Below are positions 46,689-58,817 of a stretch of DNA of 64,000 nt, piece after piece. Source of the DNA: Thermothelomyces thermophilus ATCC 42464 (Eukaryota; Ascomycota; Sordariomycetes; Sordariales; Chaetomiaceae); the NCBI RefSeq assembly GCF_000226095.1, contig NC_016473.1:992001-1056000 (forward strand), written 5' to 3'. A program made the position numbers and the translations under genes. How positions within the stretch are numbered: the stretch's first letter is position 1; each line of letters opens with the position of its first letter. Below the pieces are notes generated by a model. That model was given only the letters and a program-made list of their open reading frames with translations. It did no database searches and was not told the DNA's origin.

Positions 46689-47708
46689 CTATCTACCCCT
46701 GTTCATGGCCTGCGTCAGAGCTAACCGCTTGCTGAAAGGGCTGAGACTTCTCTCCCTCGTAGGAGAAGGCTGTCGGGGCGGCGGCAGCGGCGACGGACTC
46801 CTCCGCCCCTGGAAGCTTCGGTCCTCCCGGTCGCGGTAACGTCCAGCACCATGCCGCTCTCTCTCCTCATCCCGTCTCGATGGGGATCTGGATCTCGATG
46901 GAGAGTATGCGCGCCTCGCATGCGCGTCTCTCCCACGGGCGTGCGACCCGGGGGAGCCGTGCCGTCTAGAGTCGCGGCCGCCGCGCTCGCGCCGAGGGGA
47001 CGGACGTCGGCGCGGCGAAGGGGAACGTGACCCGCGTGAAGCAGGGGCTCGGTAGCCAGGCTCGGGCCTTTCCGAGGGACCGCGGGAGTAGCCGTCGTCT
47101 GAGTCATAAGACGGCTGACGACCCCGACGATGCTGAGGCGAGGGGCTCGGAGAATACCGCCGTCTCTCTCGACGCTCGGGTGTGCGGCTCCTCTTGGGTG
47201 CTGGGGACGGAGATCGAGTAGATATACTAGAGACTGAATCACAAGATGGCGACCTGTGCCGTCTGGGTGACGGCGAGTCCGTCAACGCGTCATCCTCCTC
47301 AGCCTCCCGCGCGCGTTTCCGTGCCCTTTCCGCTTCTCTCTTGGCCAGTTCCTCATCAGCCACGCCCTTCCTGTATGAATGCGTCAGTAACTACAGAAGT
47401 GTAACGCTCTGTCCTTCTTTCTTTGACTTGCCTCTCTTGAAGGGCGTTAGGCGTCTCACTTGCGAGCTTTGGGAGCAATTTAGGATTAAACAACTGCTGT
47501 GTTCGAGAAGGCCTGGCAACGTAGGGCCGCTCCTGAGGGGCCGCTTTGCACTCATACGAGTAATGGCGTTCTGCGGCTGTCAGCCACGAACCTTGGGGAG
47601 TTTCAGCTATGCAGGGCGGGGCGGGTACTTATCTCGTTTCAGACACTTCTGGCATTGCACATTTGGCGGAGTCTTCGATGGCCCGGTCCGGCCGCGATAG
47701 CCATACAT
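46689..47708 (-). CDS. zinc-knuckle RS-rich protein, ZCCHC10-like
   Basis: A CCHC-knuckle protein of the ZCCHC10/SREK1IP1 type with an Arg-Ser-rich tail, so probably tied to splicing. Exon 1 starts at 47708 (MYGYRGRTGPSKTPPN) and reaches QCQKCLKRD; exon 2 runs from about 47570 to 47432 and encodes RHYSYECKAAPQERPYVARP followed by SRTQQFNPKLLPKL; exon 3, 47370-46689, begins KGVADEELAKREAERARKR and continues into about 200 RS/SP-rich residues. The second intron (47371-47431) is of GC-AG type with the classic GCAAGT donor and keeps frame. The first intron has no GT donor that keeps the knuckle in frame: the only nearby GT (47628) is one base out of phase with every AG tested. It may use a non-canonical donor, or the assembly or the gene may carry an error. 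With 79 nt in exon 1 the total would be exactly 300 codons. Confidence 0.75.
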
Positions 47709-49402
47709 CGTGAGTTTGTGGTCTCGCAGCAGACGCTTCTCCGTCCTTTTCCGGGAATTGCAGGTTAAAATCGGCGAGTAAGTAGAAGCCGTATGAGCCC
47801 CGTCGGCCGACCGCCGAGGCTGCCGTAATCCGCAACGTAATGCGATATAAGATTTCTCCGAATTTGCGAAGGACCGACGTCCAGTTTGTTCGGTTCAGCT
47901 ATGTCCACTAGGGATATTGACGGTTAAATGGACCAGGCTGCAGCACAGTGCGATGTCGTGAACAGATTGCAAATGAAGCAATTGGAAAGTGCCAGTGTGA
48001 GGCTAAACTTGGGCCATGGTTGGAGATGGGGGTCCAGAACCATTACCGTAATTCATACGAAGCAACTACCTGACTTGATACGACCCAAGTGGCTGAAAAT
48101 TACGGTCACCGCTTTTTTTTTCCCAAGTGGCAGAAATTGGGTGCACGGACATTCCAGCTTTCGATCAGTGGTCCTGCGCACATTTCGCCTGTTAACTTAT
48201 TGTACTCTTGTTGCGCGGAACGATCACAGTAACCACCCACATTGGGTACGGGAGCCGAAAACCTCCCAATTTTTGGCTAGAACCTTCCAAGTATGTTGAG
48301 TGTGTCTTGCACTAGGATCTAGGGCCACGCGGGCCGATGTGGGTTTGCGCTCTGTCTGCAAGCCGGTGTGGTAGCTCCTAGAGCCTGATGAAGCCTTTAC
48401 TTGTGGATGGCGATGAGGCCGAAACCGGTTTGAAGGCGATCTCAAAGCATGTTCTACTGATCTCCATGGTAATCGGATGATGATACTTGCTCTGAGGAGA
48501 GGTCACGTAGTATTCGGACATTTGCGCTGCCGGCACTTGATCTTGGGGCCGGGTAGATTGACGGAAATCCGTGCATAGACTGTATACAGGAAACAGATGT
48601 TTGCTCCCGTCTTCAATAACCTACAGAACCATGTCCCCAAATGCTTCGTCTTTGTTCGCTTACGCAGCCCCCCCTCGCTCCCATCTCTGCGTGTTAACAT
48701 GGCGTTGATCGGCGCCAGGTTGCCTTGGGTTTGAGGCACAGAAGTTAGCAGGCGGGCACCAGAGTGGGTCCCGCTCTTAACGCCGGGCCGTGTTAGGCCT
48801 CCTTCGGCACCACCTCCTCGAAGGGACCGCACAGGCAGGGCAGCCTCCCTCAGCAGAATTCCTTGTGCAACCACCTCCTTCCTGAACATCGCACCCCTCC
48901 TCCCCAGCCCAAGAGATCTGCCATCCCTGAACCGCCCAATTGCGGGCCAGCTATCAGACAGAGCACAGACGTTCGTCTGGGACTGCGACGCTCTCACGAG
49001 TTGCGGCCATAAGTGGAGGTATTTGGCTCGCGCGACACTGTGCAGCAACTCACCCTCGCAAAAGCATCGCGACAGCGTCGGGCGCTGTGCTTCGCCGCAC
49101 CTGGATGCACGTGGGATACGTCGAAGTTGCCTGAAAATCCGCATTCAACATCCCCCGCACGATGACACGATGATTACCTGCGCTCTTCCTTCGGTCTGGA
49201 CAGCCTTGCTCCGTTTCATTTCCTGATTTCTCGTCGGACCCGTCGCCCTGCCCCGGCCCGGCCACAAACCCGCACCGGCGCATCCTCCCCGCTCCTTCCG
49301 GGACTAACCGTTCTATCTCCTGGGCTCTGCTATCGCTATCTCCTTTTTGTTTGTGTCCAACCTCTGATATCCCCTCCCCGGTAACAATCCGAGCCCGTGG
49401 CC
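47709..49402. other. gene-free region upstream of the R3H gene
   Basis: Divergent gap between the zinc-knuckle and R3H genes. The longest frame on the minus strand (48503-49144) has no recognisable domain. A CT-rich stretch (49255-49380) directly before the R3H start fits its 5' untranslated region. Confidence 0.5.
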
Positions 49403-52105
49403 ATGGCGGCTGTTCCCACCATGGCGAACGATGCCGGGAAGATGTCGTTTGCAAGGGTATGTGATGTGGTTATCGACAGGCAACCCGACTTTGGCCATCC
49501 GAACTCGGCTAACGCTACTCTGGTTTCAGGTTGCTGCAGCGTCGACGCCAAAGGGCTCGAAGCCCGCTGCTACCGTTGACAAAGCACACGGTTCGTCTCC
49601 TGTCAAAGACGCCGCTCCCGCCGCTGCCGCAGCAGACGCCTCGAATGATGCAGCCTCCTCCCCAAATGCACAGCAGACGACCGGAAGTGAGCAGGACGAC
49701 GAGTCTAAGGTTGTCGCGGGGTTAAAGAACCTCAAGCTCGAAGCCAAATCGCCGCCGAATCTCGTCGTCAACGGGTCTCAAACCAGCACGGCGGAAAAGT
49801 CGAGCAAGGTTGGCAACGGCCAGACGCCTTCAGACGACACATCGCAGCGAGCGGACTCCAATTCCGAGTTAGGAACCAAACCTCCTAGCCTAGACGGCAA
49901 GAGTATCACCTCGGGTACCACGTTCGCCCTGGATGAGAAGGAGTCACTGCGCCCGGACGACAGCGCCAGCGTCAAAGCCGCGGCAGAGGACGATGATGCC
50001 TTTTCAGTTCGCGGTTCGTACATGGCTGGATCCCGCATGGGATCGGACGTTGCGGCTCGCATTCAGCGTATTCAGATCGGAGACATGCCGCCGCGGGCTC
50101 TTCCCGCCCATAACGCCTTGGCTGGAAACAAGGGCCAGGGCGTCGGCACACCGCCCAGCGGCGTCTCCGACAAACAGGCAGTAGCAGAGTCGAAAGGTTC
50201 CTTGGGTGGCGGAGCGACAACTCCTGATGCCCTGGCACCCAACGCCTTCTATAGTCAGCATCCCGACGAGAAGCTTCTCGAGGCGATGCAGTCTCCCAAG
50301 GACCGTATCTTTCTGCTGAGGCTGGAGCAGCAAGTCATTGAATTTGTCCAGGACTCGAAGTATGCTCCGAGAAGAGCTCTGGCTGCTTCAGGTGCCATAG
50401 ATGCTAACGTGACCATCTAGGGAGCCTTACATGGACCTGCCCCCGAGCAACTCGTTCTGCAGGATGTTGACACACCGCCTGGCAGATTATTACCATATGA
50501 CGCACTCTTACGAGGCAGCTCAGGGAGCAGTCCGTATCTTCCGGACTCCCTTTTGCCGGATCCCTCCTTCACTGTCGAGTATCGCGGCAAGCACGTCAAA
50601 CAGCAGTTCGCCTGCTCCAGTCGTGCTGCCGCGAAAGATCATGCGTCGCGGGGAAGATGGAGAGCTGGGTCCTGCCAGCGCCACCCCTTCCAAGCCCACG
50701 TCAGAAGCAGGTAGCGAATCCAAGGAGAAGCCTGCCCCGCCGAAGGAGAAGTACGACTTTGCAACCTTCCCCCCCAACCCCCCTTATTTTTCTTCACCGG
50801 CGGCGCCCCCCCCCCCCCCCCCCCAATTTATCTAGACCTTTTATTAACTGTCCCTTTAGACTCACGAGAGAGGAGCGCGAAGAAGCATACAATAGAGCCA
50901 GACAGCGGATTTTTGGGAGCGTTGAGAAGTCCGAAAACTCCAACCAAGGTAACTAACTTCTTGGCTCCTAACGTGAATTATGTCCACTAACCACGAAACT
51001 GCAGATGGTGAGGATAGCAATGGGGTCTCCCGTGCTAGCTCAGTTTCAGGAAAAGACAAACCCAACGGTGGAAAGAGAAAGCCAAAGCGCCGGGACGACT
51101 CTGAAAACTTCGAGTCGCGGTCGCAGTTCGTCGCGTGGCCGCAGCATCCCGGCTGGGGTCCCTCAGCACCTCAGTATTTCCCAGTCAATGCAGCCCCGTT
51201 CGCCGGACAATTCCAGCAGCCATACCCAAACACGCCGCAACCCGTATATGCGCCTAGCCAGGCATACGCGCCCCAAATGGTGCCCAACAACGGGTTTGCT
51301 CCTCAGTACACAGGGATGCCGACCGTAAGCGTGCCCATCTCATCTGACCTCATTTAAACTTCTCTCTAACCTGACCCGGTTGCAGTATCCAACGCCGCCC
51401 TTGCCACCGGCCGTGCCACAAGCTGTACCCCCGCCGCCGCAACAGGGATACCGGGGCCCTAACCCTCCCATGGGCGGGCCGTACGGCAGCCCAATGCCAA
51501 GCATTTCGCAGCCGGAGTGGCCGCAGCAAGGGTTCAACCAGAACGCTTACCCCCCGCGGTCCAGCCCGGTTCCGCCGGCGGGAATCCCTTATGCCTATGG
51601 GCAGCTTCCGGCAAATGCCAACCCCAGTGACCCCAAGAGCCAGCACCCCATTCCCGGGAGCTATAACCGACAAGCATTCAACCCAAAGACGCAATCGTTC
51701 GTCCCAGGAAATGGGCTCCCACTGCAGCCTCCGCCGCCACCGCATGTGTCCGGTCCGTACGGAGGTTCCAACTCCCGCCATGGCAGCCCCCAGTTCCACT
51801 CGCCTCACGTAAACTATAGCGGATACCAACAGCCACTGCCTCAGCCAGGGTTCGCCCCTCCGCCGGGGCCGTATGGTATGACGAGGCAAGGGTCCAACAA
51901 CTCGATGCCGCCGTACCACGCTGTGCAGCAGCCTCCCCACGTGCAGCCTCCCCCCCCTCACGGATCACAGCATATGCCCCCTGGAGGCCCCATGCACATG
52001 CCCAACAAGCCTGCCGGGCCTGCTCCCACAGGACCGGGCCAGTCATTCAGTCATCTTCCCAACTACGGCAACCCGGCCACATTGCCGCAGAAACCTTCCA
52101 CTTAA
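49403..52105 (+). CDS. R3H-SUZ domain RNA-binding protein
   Basis: Probable single-stranded nucleic-acid-binding protein; yeast Rbs1 and animal Encore/R3HDM are relatives. Six exons (49403-49456, 49530-50359, 50421-50750, 50860-50948, 51005-51324, 51386-52105) give 780 residues in exact frame. The R3H domain (about 274-345) is plain: RIFLLRLEQQVIEFVQDSK, then the RLADYYHMTHSYEAAQG core and RIFRTPFCRIPPSLS. A SUZ motif follows (IMRRGEDGEL, then LTREEREEAYNRARQRIFG) split by intron 3. The last 350 residues are a Pro/Gln/Gly/Tyr-rich low-complexity tail of prion-like type, as in many P-body or stress-granule proteins. The first 250 residues are Ala/Ser-rich. Intron 3 contains a 19-base C-run. 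Two in-frame ATGs (49403, 49421) could start; the first is chosen by convention. Confidence 0.88.
50751..50859 (+). other. R3H gene intron 3 with a C19 tract
   Basis: 109-nt intron (GTACGA donor, TTTAG acceptor, branch ATTAACT). C-runs, including one of 19 at 50806-50824, fill its middle. Without removal of this intron the SUZ motif is interrupted. Confidence 0.8.
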
Positions 52106-53002
52106 CGAGAGAAGTTCGAGCATCGAAAGCGTGTCAGGAGTCACCAATGGATACTGGGTTCATGAGGCGTAACATGGTTGGCGGTGGCGCATGTATCGGG
52201 GCGTTTTGGGAGTAAGCAGGCGATGCCTGAGATGGTTGCTGTGTTGGAGAAGACCATCGCGCTGAGAGAGACCACACACGTGTTTTCCGCTCATTTCTTG
52301 CAAGGGAGCAGGCGGCTACGATAAAGAGAAAGGGCGGGCGGTTCTGTAGGTGTTCCGCTACATGGGATGAGCGGGTGACATGAGAGATAAAAAGAAAGAT
52401 TAATGAGTGATATAGCGAGTCTGGTCAAGACATTGGCACCCACCACTACCACCATCATAGACTCGACAATGGGACCTTTATTCATCCTGGGTTTTTCATA
52501 TATGAGCACTCCTCCCTTCGGCCTTTTTTTCCCCTTTATCACTGGCTCCGCAACGCCATGGCGTCCGTTTTTATTTGTTTCGTTCTTGACCTGACTCGTT
52601 ATGACTCGTTCAGACAGTGCCCCTGGAACACCCGATACCACCGAGAGGCGATCTGCGTTTGCACAATGTATGTTGCCCTTCAACCAGGGTGACCAATGCC
52701 ACCTGTCTACCTGCCATCCTTTCTTGTCTGCTCGTCTGTCATACGAAATGGGATGCCTTGGCGGTTTTGTTTGCTTGCTTTTTTTATTTCTCTCCGCGCC
52801 CTTTCCTTCCCAAAAGTGTAGTCCTTCCGTTCGTACACCAGACCGAAAAAAAAAATAATATCAACCATAAGAGAACCAGACAAGTGGGACGGGATGAGAA
52901 CAAACAAGATGGTGGGATATTGGGTAGTAACAAGAGGAACTCCCGAGCCGAGGAGATAAACCGGCCCCCCCAATACTCTCTTCATCTTCGTGTCTTGGCA
53001 AT
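52106..53002. other. convergent intergenic region, R3H and eIF3f genes
   Basis: About 900 bp between two stop codons on opposite strands, presumably both 3' untranslated regions. Frames that cross it have no domain. Nothing else seen. Confidence 0.55.
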
Positions 53003-54275
53003 CTACTCGCCAGTCTCCCTCGGCTCCCTCGGTTCCCCGCGCTGGCCAGTACTCCGACCACCACCGGAACGGACGCCCCGCTTACCGCCCTTGGCTCCCC
53101 TAGACTCCTGCTTGCCGCCGCCCTCTTCGCCGTCCTTGCCCTTGTCGCCGCCCTCCTTCTCGCCGCCGCTGCCGACCAGCGGCGCTGTGGCGAGCCGCTG
53201 GGCCAGGTCGATCTGGGTGCGGATCGTGTTGGCCAGGTAGCTGACCATGAGCACGTCCTGGATGTGGTTGTTGAAGTCGGCCTCGATCTGGGCGGGCGAC
53301 ACCTTGGGCGCCAGCGACAGGGCGTTCATCAGGTACTGGCCCAGGGCCTGGTTGCCGTCGCGCTCCTCGTCGAGCACCTCGCCGACGTAGCCAGAGACGC
53401 GGTCCAGGAGGTCCGAGACGGTGGTGAGGGCCTGCGCGAGGGAATCGATGTCCGAGACGACGGGCGCCGAGCGGCTCTCGTTGGCGGCCGCGGCCGAGGC
53501 GGTGCCGAGGGCCGCGCGCTCCGCGTCGGTGAAGAGCAGCTTGTGCGGGACCTCGATGAAGAGGCAGGACTCGGCCGCGCGGTCGGGGGAGACGGCGACG
53601 GGGGCCGAGATGTACGTCTTGGTCTCGATGGGCGCGCCGGGCTCGGTCGAGATGGTCAGGTGCACGGCCGGGTGCGGGAAGGTGCCCGTCTCCGGAGAGG
53701 CGAAGAAGTTCTGGATGAGGGCCGAGAAGCTGTTGAGCTCGTGCGAGGTCGTGTACCACCCAAGCAGGGTCTCGCGCGGGGACGCCTTGAGGGTCAGCGC
53801 CAGCATGTTCTTCTGGTACTCGACGTCCACCTCGACCTGGTCCTCGTTCTCGGTGTGCGGGATCGCGAAGGTGCTCCGCACCTCGACCTCGCTGCCATCT
53901 TCGCTGCGGGTGCCGACCAGGGCGCCGATCACTCTTGTCGACTGTGTGTCGCGGATGTCGCGGCGGGTGGCATGGTCGATGACGGAGAAGACGGCCTAGA
54001 GGGCAGAAGCGAATTGTGTTAGCGATTCTGCGGGCTCGGACGATGACAATGTTGGATGCACAGCAGTAGAAAAAGCCGGGCACGTATTGCTCGGAGCGAG
54101 TGAGGAAAGAGAGGGCGGGGGGAGGGGGTTTGGGACAGAGGTGAGAGAAGTATCGTAGGGCCGGGCATACTTGGGGCTGGATGTTCACGGTAAGCGGGGC
54201 ACTGCCGGCAAAACCCATCGACGTGGGCGGCAGGGGCCGGGCGAGGTGGACGAAGTGCTCCTGGTCGACGGCCAT
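53003..54275 (-). CDS. eukaryotic translation initiation factor 3 subunit F
   Basis: Subunit f of eIF3, which helps recruit mRNA and initiator tRNA to the 40S subunit. Two exons (54275-54171, 53995-53003; intron 175 nt) give 365 residues. An MPN domain fills about residues 25-165: [12 protein letters not shown], then [20 protein letters not shown] and [13 protein letters not shown]. The JAMM metalloprotease histidine pair is absent, as expected for this subunit. The C-terminal helical half is also typical ([37 protein letters not shown]). A Gly/Lys/Arg-rich tail of about 45 residues is longer than in animals and fungal-specific. The ATG at 54275 is preferred because [15 protein letters not shown] matches the family start; the frame stays open further upstream. 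It is divergent from the Utp25 gene. Confidence 0.95.
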
Positions 54276-54785
54276 GTTGGCGGATAATATGCTGTCCTGT
54301 CCTGTTCCTGAAGGGACTGAGGTGGGCGTAGTGCGGTTTCCCCGGTCGCAGAAAATTGGCGGGCGGGCTGATGGGGTTAGGAACAAGGAAGCTGGGCGGG
54401 TCGCGGAGGATCGGGGAAAGTCGTCGCAGGCAGACCGGAGCCTTTCGTTTCTCTCTCGAGCTCGCTCCGGAGTTGGGACCTGGAATTTTTGGTTTTGCAG
54501 CGAATGCGGGACCTGGGTTGTGCGCGCTAAGATAAGCCCCGCGATAAGAGAGCGGCGTGCGCAAGGCTACAGACAGGTTCAGCGGGGGGAGGCAGGGGGG
54601 GTTAAGAGAGAAAAGGATTGTTCATTGGTTTGCTAGTCACCAACCGACTGACAAGGCTGAAAGATTCCAGTTTTCATTTAACTTTTTTTTCCCCAAAAAA
54701 GAAGATAGGCGGCGTTACTACGTCAAGAATCGGAATCAAGCCGCCTCTATTTGCGAACTCAGGATAGATCCTTCCTTGTCTCACA
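54276..54785. promoter_or_regulatory. divergent promoter region, eIF3f and Utp25
   Basis: 510 bp between start codons of two ribosome/translation genes. An AT-rich tract (54670-54710) lies near the Utp25 side. A shared regulation is possible but cannot be read from the sequence. Confidence 0.5.
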
Positions 54786-57105
54786 ATGGCCCCAGGAGGT
54801 CGTGCAGGACCCCGTGGAGGTCCTAGAGGGAGGGGGGGATTGAGAGGGAAAGGGAAAGGGCGAGGGCCCCAGCAACCTCGGAGTGCTCGATTTGACGATA
54901 AGCGGCTCGATTCCAAAGAGTATGTATGAAATTGTGGTGGCAAATTCTTCCTTTCTTTCTTTCCTTCCTTCCTTCCTTCTCCCCTTTCTCTTTCTGCAGC
55001 CGTACCGCTAACGAGACTAGTGAGTCTGAGAACGAGGGGCAGAGCCCCTCAGAGGATGAAGTAGACGCCATGGAGGTGGATTCTGACGAGGAGGACGAGG
55101 ATGATGTGCAGCAGCCGGCTCAGCCTTACATGAGTTTGATGCGTAGTCTTGTTGAGAGCGCTCCCAAGGCGAAGCGCCGGAAGCTGGACCACCCTTCAAC
55201 CGAGGGCCACGATCGAGATTCCTCAAAGCCGGAGGCAGCACCAGAACCAGCACACGGTAATGAGGAGGAGTCTGGCGAAGAAGGTGACCCCGATATGGTT
55301 GAGGAGCCAGAGGAGGACCCGACCAATCTCGCGCCGGAGGACCTGTTTGATGAGGATGACGAGCTGGATAGCACCGACCCATTCGAGACGCATTTCGCCG
55401 ACCCCAAGGAAGAGGAAGTGCAGCCGAAGCTTAAGGCCATCAAAGAAGGCAAATGGCGCATGGAGCGGATACCAACCAAATCCACAAGGATATTCCTGAG
55501 CACTCCTGATACTGGGGACGCCGCGGCTAAGTTGCTACCGGCACCGGTATCTGGCATCTCGGACCTCAAACTGAAGAAGAGACTGCATGATGCTATGGCC
55601 TCCAAGCACCCCAAGTTTGACCAGGTTGAGCAGACAATAGCGCCGCTGCTCTTCAACTACCAGGACGTGCTCTACTGCAACCGGACCGTTGCAGGATCCC
55701 AGGGAGTCAGGCGGATGGCGGCCCTGCATGCTCTCAATCACGTCTTCAAGTACGTGAAGAAGCGGCATCTTCAACTGAAGCTATGGCTGACCTTTCCGGC
55801 AGGACCCGTGACCGAGTCATCAAGAACAATTCCAGGCTATCCAGGGCGGACCCCAACGAGGACTTGGAGCTGCGAGACCAGGGGTTCACGCGGCCCAAGG
55901 TGCTGATGATTCTTCCGACGAGGCAATCGTGCGTCAAGATGGTCGAGATGATTGTCTCGATCTGCGAGCCAGACCAGCAGGAAAACAGGAAGCGGTTCGA
56001 GGATGGCTACGTCGACAAGCAGTCCAAGTTCTCCGACGAGAAGCCCGAGGACTTTAGGGACCTCTTTTCGGGTAACGACGACGACATGTTCCGGCTCGGC
56101 ATGAAGTTCACCCGCAAGACGATCAAGTACTTTGCGCAGTTCTACAACTCGGACATCATCTTCGCCAGCCCGCTGGGCCTGCGCATGGCCATCGGGTCCG
56201 AAGAGGAGAAGAAGATGGACTATGACTTCCTCAGCTCGGTCGAGCTGGTCATCGTCGACCAGGCCGACGCGCTGCTCATGCAGAACTGGGAGCACGTCGA
56301 GTTCATCTTTGAGCACCTCAACATCCAGCCCAAGGACGCGCACGGGTGCGACTTTAGCCGCGTGCGCAACTGGTACCTGGACGACCAGGCCAAGCAGTTC
56401 CGGCAGACGGCCGTCTTCAGCGCCTTCAACACGCCCGAGCTCGCCGAGCTGCTGCGGGCGCATTGCCACAACTGGGCGGGCAAGGCGCGCCTGCAGCAGG
56501 AGTGCCCCGGCACGATCCAGTACCTGCCCGTCAAGGCGCGCCAGACCTTCAGCCGCTTCGAGGCGGCGACGATCGCGGCCGACCCGGACGCGCGGTTCGC
56601 CTACTTCACCAAGGCCATCGTGCCGATGCTGACGCGGCACAAAGGGCGCGACGCCGCCGGCACGCTCGTCTTCATCCCCTCGTACCTCGACTTTGTGCGG
56701 GTGCGCAACTACTTCGCCAACAACACGGCCGTGGAGCACGTCTCGTTCGGCACCATCTCCGAGTACACCGACGTGCCCGAGGCGTCCCGCGCGCGGTCGC
56801 ACTTCCTCAACGGGCGCCACAAGGTGCTGCTGTACACGGAGCGCGCCCACCACTTCCGGCGCTACCGGATCAAGGGCGTCAAGAGGGTGGTCATGTACGG
56901 GCTGCCGGATAACCCGCTCTTCTACCAGGAGGTTGCGGGCGGCTATCTGCAAAGGAGTGAGCAGTCGCTGATGCTGGAGCCCGGGCAGGGTGTGGTGAGG
57001 GTCATGTTCTCCAAGTATGACGTGATGAAGCTGGAGCGCATCGTCGGGACGTCGAGGGTGGGCAAGATGATTCACGACCAGGGGGATACCTTTGATTTCG
57101 TCTAG
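54786..57105 (+). CDS. UTP25: U3 snoRNP-associated protein Utp25 (DEF homologue)
   Basis: Small-subunit processome factor needed for early 18S rRNA processing in the nucleolus; human DIEXF/Def is the animal form. Three exons (54786-54919, 55000-55749, 55803-57105) give 728 residues, exact frame. The first exon encodes an RGG/GKG-rich nucleolar-type N-terminus ([18 protein letters not shown]). Residues about 50-200 are acidic. The helicase-like core follows: [54 protein letters not shown] (a DQAD in place of DEAD), [38 protein letters not shown]. No Walker A motif is seen, as is known for Utp25, so it is a pseudo-helicase. Intron 1 is a pyrimidine-rich CCTT-repeat tract. Upstream ATG alternatives are not in frame. 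Confidence 0.95.
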
Positions 57106-57126
57106 GCGAAATCTCCGAACTGTTGG

Positions 57127-57163
<37 letters not shown>

Positions 57164-57491
57164 CTTCTCTCTCTCTCCAGTAGTTGCCGCGTCTCCCAAC
57201 GCCGAGTGAACCGAGTATTCATACCATGCTTGTTCTCCCCCTCCCCCCTTCCCCCCCCTTCCTTTTTGATATCTTACAGCCCTTCAATGGTGTACATGTA
57301 CAGCCTATTCTTATGCATGTGCCAGTGTACCAGTGTGTTCCCTCCCTTTATATTCGGGCCAACACCGTTCTTTCCCACTCTTCCCTCCCTCCCTCCCTCA
57401 CTCCCCCCTCTTTCCTTTTTTTTTCCTAACAATGATCCCCATCATCGGTAAACACCCCACAGAGAAGCGAGGAAGGAACCGCATCAGTCCA
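57106..57491. other. convergent intergenic region, Utp25 and bL17m
   Basis: 386 bp between two stop codons. It contains the TA microsatellite, a CT-rich stretch and T/C-runs near 57395-57426. No gene. Confidence 0.6.
57131..57161. repeat. TA microsatellite
   Basis: About 15 perfect TA units followed by TTCTTCT and a CT run, 26 bp after the Utp25 stop codon. It lies in the presumed 3' untranslated region. Confidence 0.95.
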
Positions 57492-58144
57492 TCAGAGGCG
57501 CAGCGATGCGATCTTGTTCACCATCTCCTCGAACGCCTCGCGCCCGCCCCGGCGGTACCGCGTGACCTTGGCGATGTTCTTCTCCGTCAGCTCCGTGTGC
57601 GGCTTGCCCAGCGCGCGGTCGCGGGCGACGGCGGCGGCGGTCATGGCGAAGCGCATGTCCTTGGGCCCGTCCACCAGCTCGAGGATGGCGCTCGGCGCCT
57701 GGTCGTACTTGTCCTTGGGCTCTGTGCGCAGTACGCGCGTGTAGCCCCCGGGGCGGTTCAGGTACCGCTCGCGGATCTCGCCAAAGAGCTTGGGCATGAG
57801 TTCGTGCGGGGTCTGGAACGGGAGGATATATTAGTTTCCGATTCAGTTTACCGTTTACCGTCGCCCGGGGAGGGAACGTGAGGGAAGGGAAATGAAAGAA
57901 AGGAAAGGAAAGGAAGGGCAAGACCGACATAGAGTATCCCCTGGGCTTTCCTCCGCGACACCTCGTCGTTCTTCTTGGCGTGTGTGATGAGCTTCTCGGC
58001 CAACCTCTGGGCCTCCTTGGCCTTGGGCCATGTCGTGTGGATGGACTCGTCCTTGATCAGCGACGTGACCAGGTTGCGAAGGAGGGCTTGGCGATGCGCT
58101 GAGGTGCGGCTCAGCTGCCGGTACTTCATGTGCCCGCCCGCCAT
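57492..58144 (-). CDS. MRPL8: mitochondrial large-subunit ribosomal protein bL17m
   Basis: Mitochondrial ribosomal protein homologous to bacterial L17 (yeast Mrpl8). Two exons (58144-57929, 57812-57492; intron 116 nt) give 178 residues. The L17 signature is clear at the start: [20 protein letters not shown], then [20 protein letters not shown], and after splicing [17 protein letters not shown] and [10 protein letters not shown]. As in the yeast protein, no long presequence precedes the L17 fold. A C-terminal extension of about 50 residues beyond the bacterial form ([19 protein letters not shown]) is of mitochondrial type. The donor reads GTCGGT, weaker than consensus, but is the only one that keeps the frame. 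Divergent from MIC12. Confidence 0.94.
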
Positions 58145-58817
58145 GGTGCGCTACTTGTCTCGTGGGCGGTTCAATTGGGACGGTTTTATGGCGGGATGCC
58201 GGGCGGTGGAATGGCACGATGCAGCAGGCGGGGTCGTGGTTGTGAAGTTATCTTGTTGTCCGGTCGTCGGGTCTTTTGGGGACGGTTGCGCCGCGGCTTG
58301 TGGTGCGAGCTCGGGAAACACCGTGAATTTTTTGGTCCCTGGTCCGCCGATTGCCTGCCAGGAGTGACAAGTGGGAGCAGCAGCAGCAGCGGCAGCGGCA
58401 GCAGCAGCAAGCAGCACAGACCCGATCCGCCAGCCCCACCGAGCAAAAGCCAAGCACTGCAGACTCATGGCAGCCTCTCGGCCTCTCAGAGCACATGCAA
58501 GCAAGCAGGGGGGGGGGGGGGGGGGAAGGGCCAGTGACAACTTAGTTCCCGCCATTCTCAACCTCAGCTTTCCGAATTCGACCGTGCTCCCCTCCCAAGC
58601 AACATCCCACTACGTCACCGACCATGGTCCGCCCAAATTAAGGCGCAAACAGACAACTTAAAACCCATTGGTTATTGCTTCAACGCACCCATTGCCGCGA
58701 CACTGCAGAAAATCTCGGCCAATTGGCCTCGCCCGGCAACTTTTTCTGCGAGAATCCGCTTATCAACTCACCCCCATTAGCTAAGACCAGAGAGAACACC
58801 AGAGAGAACACGGAAGG
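58145..58817. promoter_or_regulatory. divergent promoter region, bL17m and MIC12
   Basis: 673 bp between starts of two mitochondrial genes. It has a CAG/CGG-like trinucleotide stretch (58378-58420), a G-run of 18 (58508-58525) and an inverted CCAAT box (ATTGG at 58667-58671) about 150 bp before MIC12; a second CCAATTGG lies near 58718. CCAAT boxes are bound by the HAP complex, which controls respiratory genes in fungi. Use here is inferred. Confidence 0.5.

Noticed and set aside
48503-49144. 213-residue minus-strand frame
   Set aside because: No domain, no convincing promoter, mixed basic composition; treated as chance.
52617-53240. 207-residue plus-strand frame
   Set aside because: Starts in an intergenic gap and runs antisense into eIF3f; no domain.
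55837-57222. 461-residue minus-strand frame
   Set aside because: Antisense to the Utp25 helicase-like exon, whose family match is unambiguous.
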